Assembly (NCBI GenBank): GCA_007121175.1
Contig: SKMG01000356.1
Coordinates: 1 to 6,647 of the forward strand
DNA length: 6,647 bases
Origin: Trueperaceae bacterium
GTDB taxonomy: Bacteria > Deinococcota > Deinococci > Deinococcales > Trueperaceae
Direction: 5' to 3'
A model generated the notes under the pieces. That model worked only from the letters and a program-made list of their open reading frames with translations. It searched no databases and was not told where the DNA came from. A program made the position numbers and the translations under genes. Shown here piece after piece: positions 1 through 6,614 of the stretch (positions are counted from its first letter, which is position 1; every line of letters starts with the position of its first letter).

Positions 1-34
1 CAGGCAGGGCTCGATTGGCTCGTCGACGTTGCGC

Positions 35-66
35 TTCACGGCCACTCATCGCCGTGCGCGTAGACT
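35..66 (+). promoter_or_regulatory. Candidate leaderless-type promoter of the TPR gene
   Basis: The box TAGACT at 61-66 fits the TAnnnT -10 pattern and lies 5 bases before the ATG at 72, so a transcript would start at or very near the start codon. A weak -35-like TTCACG (4 of 6 matches to TTGACA) sits at 35-40 with a long 20-base spacer. No Shine-Dalgarno precedes the ATG, which agrees with leaderless translation. The call comes from base pattern only. Confidence 0.4.
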
Positions 67-71
67 GGCCC

Positions 72-854
72 ATGACGAGGCGCGCCCCGCCGCTCCGGCC
101 GCTCGCGCTGCTGCTCGCTCTGCTGCTGCTGTGCGGCGCGGCCGCCCGCGACGACGCCATGGCGCAGATGCGCGACCTGCTGGCGCGGGGCTACTACGGC
201 TCGGCGGCGCAACTCAACGGGCCGAACCTGGTGCAGCGCTTCCCGGACGATCCTGAGGCGCACCTGCTCTACGCCCGCGCCCGCTACTTCGTCGGCGACA
301 TCAGCGGCGCCCAGGGCAGCCTCGATCGCGCCTCCGAACTCACCGTCGGCGTCGTGCCCGCGAGCCACGCGCACCTAGCAGGCCTGCTACGCTTCGCGAG
401 CGGCGACGCCGAGGGCGCCGTGGAGACGCTGAAGGACGCCTTCGGTCGCGACCAGAGGTACGTCTACGCCATGGACTGGGCCCGGGTCGCCTGGCAGGCC
501 GGCCTGTACGACGAGGCGCTCGCCGGTTTCGCCGCCGCCAGCGACACCGAGCAGGGCGCGCGCGAGCCCTGGCCGCACGTCGGCCGGGGCCGGATCCTGC
601 TGGCGATGGATCGCGTCGAGGAGGCGATGGAGGCCTTCGAGACGGCCATCGTCGTCTTCGAGACGTTCGACACCAGCGACGCCAGGCTGCCCTCGCCCGC
701 CTACGTCGAGGCCTGGTACCGGCTGGGCGAAGCCTATGAGTCGCTCGGTCGCCTCGCCGAGGCGGAGGTGTCGTACAAGGCTGCGCGCTCTTCGGACCCG
801 AACTTCTTGCCGGCCGTGCAGGCGATCGACAGGCTCACGCGGCGTCTCGACTGA
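72..854 (+). CDS. Exported or membrane-anchored TPR-repeat protein
   Basis: A 260-residue protein. The frame is open back to a TTG at 15, but the ATG at 72 is preferred because it places a signal sequence at the very N terminus: basic residues (R3, R4, R9), then a Leu/Ala-rich hydrophobic core at about 11-20 and an Ala-rich stretch (22-25) that could be a signal peptidase I site. C21 lies in LLLLCGA, which is a poor lipobox, so a lipoprotein is possible but not favoured. About five TPR-like helix pairs follow, near residues 61-94, 98-131, 132-160, 166-199 and 210-243, with typical small/aromatic spacing; the last (AWYRLGEAYESLGRLAEAE) is the clearest. TPRs are protein-binding scaffolds, so this is probably an extracytoplasmic adaptor. 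No catalytic motif is visible and the partner is unknown. It converges on the VWA gene and is unlikely to be cotranscribed with it. Confidence 0.85.
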   Translation: MTRRAPPLRPLALLLALLLLCGAAARDDAMAQMRDLLARGYYGSAAQLNGPNLVQRFPDDPEAHLLYARARYFVGDISGAQGSLDRASELTVGVVPASHAHLAGLLRFASGDAEGAVETLKDAFGRDQRYVYAMDWARVAWQAGLYDEALAGFAAASDTEQGAREPWPHVGRGRILLAMDRVEEAMEAFETAIVVFETFDTSDARLPSPAYVEAWYRLGEAYESLGRLAEAEVSYKAARSSDPNFLPAVQAIDRLTRRLD

Positions 855-928
855 GAGCGCGGCCGCGGGCGGGCGGCCTAGCACCGCCGGGCGCTGGCGT
901 CGCTCTGATCGACGGTCCAGAGGCGCCG
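855..928. terminator. Convergent intergenic gap with GC hairpin potential
   Basis: This 74-base gap separates the stop codons of two convergent genes. It contains a 5-bp GC stem, GGCGG at 872-876 with CCGCC at 884-888 (7-base loop), and an outer AGCGC (856-860) / GCGCT (891-895) pairing. No T-run follows on either strand, so an intrinsic terminator is only a possibility. Confidence 0.25.
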
Positions 929-2167
929 CTAGTTCACGAGCTTGGTGCGCCGCGACTGGAAGTCCTGCAGCACGTAGCGGCCGATCGTCGCCGGCGTGGT
1001 GAAGTAGGCCTTGCCGCGGGTCATGGCGGACACGCGCTGGACGAACGCGATCAGCTCGGGCTCGCGGGCCAGCATGAAGGTGTTCACCTGGATGCCGTGG
1101 CGGCGGCAGGCGCCGACCTCGCGCAGCGTCTCGCCGAGCACCAGCGGGTCGAGGCCGTAGGCGTTCTTGTAGATCCGCCCGCCCGGCAGCGTGATGGCCG
1201 AGGGCTTGCCATCGGTGATCATCACGATCTGCTTCATGTCCTTGCGCTGGCGCGCCAAGAGCTTCTGCGCCAGCCGCAGCCCCTCGGCGGTGTTGGTGTG
1301 GTAGGGCCCCACCTGTGAGAGCGCCAGGCGGTTGAGCGGCACCTCCTCCGCCGAGTCGTGGAACAGCACGAAGCGGATGCTGTCACCGCGATACTGCGTC
1401 CGGATCATGTGCGCCAGCGCCAGCGCGACGCGCTTGGCCGGCGTGAAGCGGTCCTCGCCGTAGAGGATCATCGAGTGCGAGCAGTCGAGCATCACCACCG
1501 TCGCGCACGAGGAGTGGTACTCAGACTGCGCGACCATCAGGTCGGCCTCCTCGAGCTGCAGCCGCCCCTGTTCGAAACCGCGTCTCGCGGCGTTCTTGAA
1601 GGTCTCACCCACGTCGAGATTGAGCACGTCACCGAAGCTGTACGGCTTGGTCTCGCCAGTGGTCTCGACACCGGTGGTGCGACGATCGGTGTCGTGCGCG
1701 CCGACGGTCGACGATCCCGACGCGCCCAGCACGTCCTTGAGGGTCCGGTAGCCGAGGAAGTCGATGGCCTTGTCGGTCAGCTCGAAGGTCGAGCGCCCGG
1801 GATCGCCCGTGCCGGCGACACCGCCCTCGCCCATCCCCGGCTCCTCGCCCTCCCCCGGCCGTAGGAAGCCCTCGCGCTCGAGCCGCTGAGCGAGCTCCCG
1901 CACCATGCGTCCCAACTCGCTGTCCATCCAGTTCTCTGCGTCGAGGGCTTCGCTGAGCGTCTGCTCGTCGATCAGATCGTTCGAGACCAGCGCCTCGGCG
2001 ATCGCCTGGTAGAGGTCTTCAAGCGTCGGGCGCGCATCGGGATCGGGATCGAACGGGTCGCGGCCGAAGCCCGACTCCAGCAGCCGGTCTTGCAGCATGC
2101 GCATCAGCTCGCCCATGTCGAGGTCGTCGAGCGTCCCCTCGTACCTCGAGTAGCGCGTGATCGGCAT
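929..2167 (-). CDS. VWA-domain protein with complete MIDAS, partner of the AAA+ ATPase
   Basis: A 412-residue cytoplasmic protein with no signal peptide or membrane segment. The N-terminal half is helical and charged (about 13-102), followed by a Gly/Glu-rich linker (about 105-124) and a region around 128-147. The C-terminal half is a von Willebrand factor A fold with the full metal-ion-dependent adhesion site: D228-x-S230-x-S232, a Thr at 291 or 293, and D319-G320 in ITDGKPS. Such VWA proteins act with MoxR or Mg-chelatase-type ATPases as substrate- or metal-binding partners, as BchD does with BchI and ViaA with RavA. The start codon lies 4 bases after the stop of the upstream ATPase gene. 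An AAGG that overlaps that TAA stop is the only ribosome-binding signal, which suggests translational coupling. The N terminus resembles an uncharacterised bacterial VWA family that I remember beside this same ATPase type. The substrate is unknown. Confidence 0.88.
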   Translation of the reverse strand: MPITRYSRYEGTLDDLDMGELMRMLQDRLLESGFGRDPFDPDPDARPTLEDLYQAIAEALVSNDLIDEQTLSEALDAENWMDSELGRMVRELAQRLEREGFLRPGEGEEPGMGEGGVAGTGDPGRSTFELTDKAIDFLGYRTLKDVLGASGSSTVGAHDTDRRTTGVETTGETKPYSFGDVLNLDVGETFKNAARRGFEQGRLQLEEADLMVAQSEYHSSCATVVMLDCSHSMILYGEDRFTPAKRVALALAHMIRTQYRGDSIRFVLFHDSAEEVPLNRLALSQVGPYHTNTAEGLRLAQKLLARQRKDMKQIVMITDGKPSAITLPGGRIYKNAYGLDPLVLGETLREVGACRRHGIQVNTFMLAREPELIAFVQRVSAMTRGKAYFTTPATIGRYVLQDFQSRRTKLVN

Positions 2168-2171
2168 GGCC

Positions 2172-3611
2172 TTAGTTCCAGCGCCGCCGCGGACCGGCGG
2201 CGAGCTGCGGGTCGGGCTCGGCGGCCACGTAGCCGCGCTCCTCGGAGCGAGCCACCTGGCGCTTGGCCACCAGGCCCTCGAGAACGAACTCGGCGGCCAC
2301 CGCCAGGTCGGCGCTGCTGTCGCCCTCGCTCAGCCGCGAGGCGGCGTCGAGCAGCCCGGGGACCAGACCGAAGACGCCCAGCAGGTCGTCGCTCGCCAAG
2401 CCGTCGGGCACCTTGAGCGCCTGGTCGGCCTCGAAGTAGGCGACCACCTCGGCGAGGTCGAGGTCCGCCGTGCGCCGCGCGAAGACCTGCCCGATCGCCC
2501 GCCGGACCAGCTCGCGCGCCACCGCCTCGCCCCCCTTCAGCTCGCCCTCGTACTCGAGCTCGAGCTTGCCGGTGATCGCGGAGAGGCCTGCGTAGAGGTC
2601 CGAGGTGCGCGCCGTCGGCTGCTGGTCCTCAGCGGTGAGGGCGCGCCGCTCGGCGTTGGAGACCACGTCCTCGAGCAGGCTGATCGGCAGCCGCTGCGAC
2701 ACGCCGGAGTGCTTGTCGACGCGGTTGTCGTCGCGCGCCTGGAAAGCCACCTCCTCGACGATCTCGCTCACGAACCGCGGCAGCCGCACGCCGCTGTCGC
2801 GTTGGGTCCAGGCTTCCTGGGCGGTGATGGCCATGCCGTGCTCCACCGTGCGCGGGTAGTGCGTGCGGATCTCCGAGCCGACGCGGTCCTTGAGCGGGGT
2901 GATGATCTTGCCGCGGGCGGTGTAGTCCTCGGGGTTGGCGCTGAACACCAAGAGCACGTCGAGCATCAGGCGCACGGGGTAGCCCTTGATCTGGACGTCA
3001 CCCTCTTGCATGACGTTGAACAGCGCCACCTGGACCTTGCCGGCGAGGTCCGGGAGCTCGTTCATGGCGAAGATGCCGCGGTTGGCGCGCGGCAGCAGGC
3101 CGTAGTGCACCGAGCGCGGGTCGCCGAGCTGGGTGCCGAGCTTGGCCGCCTTGATCGGGTCGATGTCACCCACGATGTCGGCCACCGTGACGTCGGGCGT
3201 GGCGAGCTTCTCCACGTAGCGGGCGTCGCGCGGCAGCCAGTCGATGGCGGCGTCGTCACCCTGCTCGGCGACGAGCGCCTGACCTTCGAGGCTCAAGGGG
3301 GCGAAGGGGTCGTCTGGCAGCTCGGCGTCGCGCAGCACCGGTAGCTCGGGATCGAGCAGTTCGGTGAGCGCGCGCAGCAGCCTGGTCTTGGCCTGACCGC
3401 GCAGACCGAGCAGGATGAAATTGTGGCGCGAAAGCAGAGCGTTGACGACCTGCGGGACCACGCTCTCCTGGTAGCCCAGGACGCCCGGGAAGATCGGCGC
3501 CTGCGTGCGCAGACTCCGCACCAGGTTGGAGCGGAGCTCGTCCTTGACGCTCCTGCCGGCCATCGCCTCCCACGGCGTGCCGCGGATCTCACCGCGCGTC
3601 ATCGGCTTCAT
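2172..3611 (-). CDS. MoxR / Mg-chelatase-like AAA+ ATPase
   Basis: A 479-residue soluble AAA+ protein. Walker A is GLRGQAKT at 69-76, the Walker B region is RGIFAMNEL at 178-186, and sensor 1 is SANPEDY with N226. Then comes [11 protein letters not shown] (233-243), which resembles the corresponding stretch of Mg-chelatase I-type ATPases and may carry the arginine finger. Walker B ends in Asn-Glu rather than Asp-Glu; from memory this is usual in this subfamily (often called magnesium chelatase-like or sigma-54-interacting in databases). These ATPases remodel a target together with a VWA protein, here the next gene downstream. The reading frame is open far upstream to 4427, but that part is antisense to cinA and low in plausibility. 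Family similarity begins near the GEIR and [10 protein letters not shown] segments, so ATG at 3611 is chosen; 3602 (476 residues) is equally possible. ATG at 3563 follows GGGAGG but with only 2 bases of spacing and would cut conserved N-terminal residues. Confidence 0.9.
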   Translation of the reverse strand: MKPMTRGEIRGTPWEAMAGRSVKDELRSNLVRSLRTQAPIFPGVLGYQESVVPQVVNALLSRHNFILLGLRGQAKTRLLRALTELLDPELPVLRDAELPDDPFAPLSLEGQALVAEQGDDAAIDWLPRDARYVEKLATPDVTVADIVGDIDPIKAAKLGTQLGDPRSVHYGLLPRANRGIFAMNELPDLAGKVQVALFNVMQEGDVQIKGYPVRLMLDVLLVFSANPEDYTARGKIITPLKDRVGSEIRTHYPRTVEHGMAITAQEAWTQRDSGVRLPRFVSEIVEEVAFQARDDNRVDKHSGVSQRLPISLLEDVVSNAERRALTAEDQQPTARTSDLYAGLSAITGKLELEYEGELKGGEAVARELVRRAIGQVFARRTADLDLAEVVAYFEADQALKVPDGLASDDLLGVFGLVPGLLDAASRLSEGDSSADLAVAAEFVLEGLVAKRQVARSEERGYVAAEPDPQLAAGPRRRWN

Positions 3612-3640
3612 CGCCGGCCGTTCGCGTGCTGAACGGGAAT

Positions 3641-3646
3641 AGGGTA
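3641..3646 (-). promoter_or_regulatory. Possible -10 box of the AAA+/VWA operon
   Basis: Read on the minus strand, TACCCT (TAnnnT) lies 29 bases before the ATG at 3611, giving a short leader of roughly 20-25 bases. A second TAnnnT box, TACGAT, lies farther upstream at about 3664-3669. Neither has a convincing -35 hexamer 16-18 bases upstream. One operon promoter within 3612-3700 is implied by gene orientation, but its exact position is uncertain. Confidence 0.3.
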
Positions 3647-3743
3647 TGCGCGAAGCATTCCGCATCGTAGCACCACCGCGAAAACGTGCCGTAGGCGGCC
3701 ACACGGTGACGAGGCGCCTCGCGGGCTCGCATGCCGCGCGCGG

Positions 3744-3775
3744 TTGGCCACCCCAGGCCGCGCGGGTAGTACGCT
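3744..3775 (+). promoter_or_regulatory. Candidate cinA promoter, short-leader or leaderless type
   Basis: TACGCT at 3770-3775 fits TAnnnT and ends 8 bases before the cinA ATG at 3784. TTGGCC at 3744-3749 matches 4 of 6 bases of TTGACA. The spacer to TACGCT is 20 bases, or 17 if the overlapping TAGTAC at 3767-3772 is used instead. No Shine-Dalgarno occurs between the box and the ATG. Together with the divergent gene at 3611 this makes 3612-3783 a bidirectional promoter region. Confidence 0.45.
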
Positions 3776-3783
3776 GGGCCGGC

Positions 3784-5058
3784 ATGACCGTGGTCCACTC
3801 TGCTGAGCTCATCGCCGTGGGCACCGAGCTGCTGCTCGGTGAGATCGACGACACCAACAGCGCCTGGCTGGCCAGGGAGCTGGCCGCGCGCAGCGTCGAC
3901 GTGTACTGGTCGCAGCGTGTCGGCGACAACCGCGAGCGCATCGCGCAGGCGATCCGCGCCGCCCTCGACAGGGCCGACCTGGTGCTGCTCTGCGGCGGCC
4001 TCGGACCCACCGAGGACGACCTCACCCGTGAGGCGATCGCCGACGTGCTCGGCGAGGAGCCGGCCGTGGACGCGGCGCTGGAGCGGTCGCTGCGCGAGCG
4101 CTTCGGGCGCCTGGGCCGCGACATGCCCAACGGCAACCTCAAGCAGGCCTGGCTGATCCCGTCGGCCGAGGGGCTCGCGAACCCGGCCGGCACGGCGCCC
4201 GGCTGGCTGGTACGGACCGCGATCGACGGCCGCGAGCGGTACATCGCGGCGCTACCGGGTCCGCCATTCGAGCTCGAGCGCATGTGGCGCGAGCAACTAT
4301 CGCCGCGGCTCTCCTTCGCCGAGTCGGCCTTCGTGGCGACGACGCTCAAGACCCAGGGGATCGGCGAGTCGCACGTCGCCGAGGTGCTCGCGGGACTGAC
4401 CGAGGCGTCCAACCCGACCGTCGCCACCTACGCCAAGCGCGATGGCGTGCACGTGCGCATAGCGGCCAAGGGGTCGGATCGCGGCGCCGCCCACGCCCTG
4501 CTAGCGCCGGTCTTGGCCGAGGTGGAGCGGCGCCTCAGCGGGCACGTGTGGGGGCGCGACGACGAAGAACTACCGGCGCTGGTGCTGGCGCTGCTGCGGC
4601 GACGCCGCGTGCTGCTCGCGCTCGTCGATGGCGCCAGCGGAGGGGTGCTGATCGACCGCCTGGACGAGGCTGGCGGGCCGGCGGACGATGAGTGGCCGCT
4701 GAGCACCGCCGTGATAGCATGGCGCGACGACGCGCTGGCCGTGCTTGGTTCGGCGCTTCCCGCGGCCGCGAGCCCTGAGCCGGCTGCCGCAGACGCGGCG
4801 ACGGTCGCGGTGCACCTGGCCGAACTCGGCCGCGCCCGTTGTGCTGCGGACCTTTGCCTGGCCCTCGCCCCTTGGCGGGTGGAGGCCATGGCCGGGACGC
4901 CGGAGTCCGCCATGTGGACGACTGCGTGGGCGGTCGCCGGCCCTGACGGGACGGAGGCGCGGCGCGTGACCCTGCCCGACCTGGGGCACGGTTGGCGCCG
5001 CGAGCGCGTGGCGTTCACCGCCCTCGTCGCCCTGTGGACGCAGCTGCTCGACACCTGA
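3784..5058 (+). CDS. cinA: CinA-family protein with degenerate C-terminal PncC-like domain
   Basis: A 424-residue protein, close to the usual two-domain CinA length. The N-terminal MoCF/MoaB-like domain (about 7-168) carries GTELLLGEI (13-21), GGLGPTEDD (71-79) and LPGPPFEL (157-164). A KH-like middle region follows, with [21 protein letters not shown] starting at about 210. In two-domain CinA proteins the N-terminal domain is linked to ADP-ribose pyrophosphatase activity and the C-terminal domain to NMN deamidase activity (pyridine nucleotide recycling). Here the C-terminal part (about 262-424) keeps the overall register but reads VDGASGG (281-287) where active enzymes have AESCTGG, so the catalytic Ser is replaced by Gly; the TGIAGPGG-type motif is also not recognisable. 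Deamidase activity is therefore probably lost. The frame is open to 3646, but conserved sequence begins at the ATG at 3784 and a -10-like box precedes it. The gene lies directly upstream of recA, the order seen in competence and DNA-damage operons. Confidence 0.93.
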   Translation: MTVVHSAELIAVGTELLLGEIDDTNSAWLARELAARSVDVYWSQRVGDNRERIAQAIRAALDRADLVLLCGGLGPTEDDLTREAIADVLGEEPAVDAALERSLRERFGRLGRDMPNGNLKQAWLIPSAEGLANPAGTAPGWLVRTAIDGRERYIAALPGPPFELERMWREQLSPRLSFAESAFVATTLKTQGIGESHVAEVLAGLTEASNPTVATYAKRDGVHVRIAAKGSDRGAAHALLAPVLAEVERRLSGHVWGRDDEELPALVLALLRRRRVLLALVDGASGGVLIDRLDEAGGPADDEWPLSTAVIAWRDDALAVLGSALPAAASPEPAAADAATVAVHLAELGRARCAADLCLALAPWRVEAMAGTPESAMWTTAWAVAGPDGTEARRVTLPDLGHGWRRERVAFTALVALWTQLLDT

Positions 5059-5064
5059 CCGGCG

Positions 5065-5081
5065 CCGCGGCTCCGCCGCGG
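5065..5081 (+). other. GC hairpin between cinA and recA
   Basis: Two copies of CCGCGG (5065-5070 and 5076-5081) can pair around a 5-base loop, beginning 6 bases after the cinA stop codon. A G-U pair may extend the stem. No T-run follows, so it looks less like a full terminator than an mRNA-stabilising or partly terminating element that could set the cinA:recA ratio. The rest of the 104-base gap shows no TAnnnT promoter box at a usable distance, so recA is probably read from the cinA promoter. Confidence 0.35.
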
Positions 5082-5146
5082 TCGCTGAAGCGCGCCGAGA
5101 ACGCGAACGGTCTCGAGCAGACCCGAGCGCAGCGGCCGCGCCGACT

Positions 5147-5151
5147 GGAGG
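5147..5151 (+). promoter_or_regulatory. Shine-Dalgarno of recA
   Basis: GGAGG precedes the ATG at 5163 with an 11-base spacing, slightly long but workable. It supports this start, since the same frame is open upstream to 4992 with no other start near a ribosome-binding site. It is a leadered initiation signal, unlike the leaderless-type starts at 72 and 3784, as expected for an internal operon gene. Confidence 0.6.
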
Positions 5152-5162
5152 CGACGGTACAC

Positions 5163-6323
5163 ATGGACCAGCAACGAAGGAAGGCGCTCGACACGACCCT
5201 CTTGCAGATCGAACGGCAGTTCGGTAAGGGGGCGATCATGCGGTTGGGGGATGATCCTGGGGGGTTGTCGGCGGGGGTGATCTCGACGGGGTCGTTGTCG
5301 GTGGATGTGGCGTTGGGGGTGGGTGGTTTGCCGCGGGGTCGGGTGGTGGAGATCTATGGGCCGGAGGCGGGGGGGAAGACGACGTTGGCGTTGCATGTGG
5401 TGGCGGAGGCGCAGCGTGCTGGTGGGGTGGCGGCGTTCGTGGATGCGGAGCATGCGTTGGATCCGTCGTACGCGCGGGCTCTGGGGGTGGATGTCGATGA
5501 GTTGTTGGTGAGTCAGCCGGATACGGGGGAGCAGGCGCTCGAGATCGTGGAGTTGTTGGTGCGTTCGGGGGCGGTGGATGTGGTGGTGGTCGATAGCGTG
5601 GCGGCGTTGACGCCGCGCGCGGAGATCGAGGGGGAGATGGGGGATTCGCACGTGGGGTTGCAGGCGCGTCTGATGAGTCAGGCGCTCAGGAAGTTGACGG
5701 GGGTGATCTCGAAGAGTCGGACGTTGGCACTGTTCATCAATCAGATTCGGGAGAAGATCGGGGTGTTGTACGGCAATCCGGAGACCACGCCGGGGGGGCG
5801 GGCGCTGAAGTTCTACGCGACTGTGCGGATCGAGGTGCGGCGCAAGGGCGATGTGAAGTTGGGGGGTGAGAAGGTCGGGAATCGGGTGCGGGTGAAGGTG
5901 ACGAAGAACAAGGTGGCGCCGCCGTTTCGGGAGGCGGAGGTCGATATCGTGTTCGGTCGGGGGATCGATCGCTTGGGTGATCTGGTGAGCGTGGCGAGCG
6001 ATCTGGAGGTGGTGAGCAAGAGCGGTTCGTGGTTCAGTTACGGCGAGCTGCGCCTGGGGCAGGGCAAGGAGAAGGCGGCGGAGTTTGTGGGGCAGCATCC
6101 GGAGCTGGAGCGTGAGCTGCGCGAGCGGGTGCTGAGGAGCCTCGCAGGCGGCGGCACCGCCAGCGGCGCCGCGGCTGCCGATGACGTCGCCGCTCCAGGG
6201 CGCGTTGCGGCGGGCACCGTCGTAGCGCGCACCCCCGCACGACGCACGAACGGCGGCGTTGATGGTCCGGAAGCCGGTGGAGATGACCGAGCCGACGTCG
6301 ACGACGCGGCGCTCGAGGCCTGA
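5163..6323 (+). CDS. recA: RecA recombinase
   Basis: A 386-residue RecA. It binds single-stranded DNA, forms the ATP-dependent recombination filament and stimulates LexA-type self-cleavage. Residue numbering matches E. coli RecA through the core: Walker [10 protein letters not shown] (66-74), catalytic E96 in VDAEHALD, Walker [13 protein letters not shown] with D144, loop L1 [18 protein letters not shown] (156-173), Q194 in [10 protein letters not shown], and loop L2 starting at [14 protein letters not shown] (205-218). The P-loop has Ala-Gly where E. coli has Ser-Ser; Deinococcus RecA, as remembered, has Ser-Gly. After about residue 325 comes a 60-residue Ala/Gly/Thr-rich tail that ends acidic (eight Asp/Glu among the last 22 residues), longer than the E. 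coli tail. Codons are strikingly uneven: residues 1-22 and the tail use C-ending codons like the neighbours, while residues 23 to about 320 use G/T-ending codons. No intein or frameshift is seen. Confidence 0.98.
   Translation: MDQQRRKALDTTLLQIERQFGKGAIMRLGDDPGGLSAGVISTGSLSVDVALGVGGLPRGRVVEIYGPEAGGKTTLALHVVAEAQRAGGVAAFVDAEHALDPSYARALGVDVDELLVSQPDTGEQALEIVELLVRSGAVDVVVVDSVAALTPRAEIEGEMGDSHVGLQARLMSQALRKLTGVISKSRTLALFINQIREKIGVLYGNPETTPGGRALKFYATVRIEVRRKGDVKLGGEKVGNRVRVKVTKNKVAPPFREAEVDIVFGRGIDRLGDLVSVASDLEVVSKSGSWFSYGELRLGQGKEKAAEFVGQHPELERELRERVLRSLAGGGTASGAAAADDVAAPGRVAAGTVVARTPARRTNGGVDGPEAGGDDRADVDDAALEA
5228..5343 (+). other. Clustered G-runs, potential G-quadruplex-forming segment in recA
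   Basis: The coding strand carries runs of four or more G at 5228-5232, 5246-5250, 5259-5264, 5273-5277 and 5288-5291. A tighter set follows at 5315-5319, 5321-5323, 5335-5338 and 5341-5343, with loops of 1, 11 and 2 bases. Runs of seven G also occur at 5369-5375 and 5792-5798. Quadruplex formation is an inference from spacing; several loops are long. Confidence 0.4.
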
Positions 6324-6480
6324 GCGGGCTTCGAGCGCTGGCAGGTGCAGCGGGCGGCATTGGCGGCATACTGCCGCAGCTGAACGCCGTGTGACGCCGC
6401 GAGGCTGGTCGCACGAGCGAGTCGCCTGACGCCCGAACTCCCGTCGCCGGTCGCGCACGAGGCCCGCTGCTCGAGCAGCC
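6324..6480 (+). other. recA downstream region with inverted repeats
   Basis: No gene is supported here. GCGGCA (6363-6368) and TGCCGC (6372-6377) form a 6-bp stem with a TAC loop, and an upstream direct copy of GGCGGCAT (6353-6360) could compete for the pairing. A perfect 14-bp palindrome, GCTGCTCGAGCAGC, lies at 6466-6479. Neither has a T-run, so at best they are weak or factor-assisted termination signals, or a protein-binding site in the case of the palindrome. Confidence 0.3.
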
Positions 6481-6484
6481 CCCG

Positions 6485-6521
6485 CTCGGACAGACGACCC
6501 TGGACCGGCCGTCTCGGACAG
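6485..6521 (+). repeat. 9-bp direct repeat CTCGGACAG flanking a -35-like box
   Basis: CTCGGACAG occurs at 6485-6493 and again at 6513-6521, offset 28 bases. The first copy is just upstream of the -35-like TGGACC (6501-6506) and the second lies in the spacer before TATGCT, the arrangement of an operator. The regulator, if any, is unknown, and a chance repeat in GC-rich DNA is possible. Confidence 0.35.
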
Positions 6522-6530
6522 GATTATGCT
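6501..6530 (+). promoter_or_regulatory. Candidate promoter upstream of a GTG ORF
   Basis: TGGACC (6501-6506, 4 of 6 to TTGACA) and TATGCT (6525-6530, TAnnnT) are 18 bases apart, the best-spaced pair in the window. TATGCT ends 6 bases before a GTG at 6537, matching the leaderless layout at 61-72 and 3770-3784. Confidence 0.45.
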
Positions 6531-6536
6531 CGCCGA

Positions 6537-6614
6537 GTGACCGTCATCGCACGGTTGCCAGGATCGCCCTATGCCAACGCAGCGAAGCAGACGTGCCACA
6601 CTCTGAGCCGATGA
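6537..6614 (+). CDS. Possible 25-residue leader ORF
   Basis: A short frame begins with GTG 6 bases after the TATGCT box and ends in a TGA at 6612-6614, which overlaps the ATG at 6611 as ATGA. The product would be 25 residues with no recognisable motif (it contains one Cys, near its end). The ATGA overlap suggests termination-reinitiation coupling to the next gene, which has no Shine-Dalgarno of its own. It could equally be a chance frame, with the downstream gene starting elsewhere. Confidence 0.3.
   Translation: MTVIARLPGSPYANAAKQTCHTLSR

Noticed and set aside
15..71. TTG start at 15 for the TPR protein
   Set aside because: It would bury the signal sequence behind 19 Arg-rich residues. The ATG at 72 follows a TAnnnT box and gives a proper export signal.
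1358..1864. Plus-strand open frame within the VWA gene
   Set aside because: It lies antisense to the MIDAS-containing VWA domain, with His/Arg-rich shadow composition and no start signal.
2157..3344. Plus-strand open frame of 395 codons antisense to the AAA+ gene
   Set aside because: Composition is Val/Ala/Leu/Gly/His mirror sequence typical of the complement of a GC-rich gene; the opposite strand encodes clear Walker A and Walker B motifs.
3646..3783. Upstream extension of CinA to 470 residues
   Set aside because: The added 46 residues precede the conserved CinA N terminus and cross the promoter region.
3612..4427. Upstream extension of the AAA+ frame to 751 residues
   Set aside because: The extension is antisense to cinA, Ser/Arg-rich and unlike the family, whose N terminus begins near the chosen ATG at 3611.
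5163..6323. Intein or insertion in recA
   Set aside because: RecA residue numbering matches E. coli at E96, D144 and Q194, with no extra sequence in the core, so nothing is inserted.
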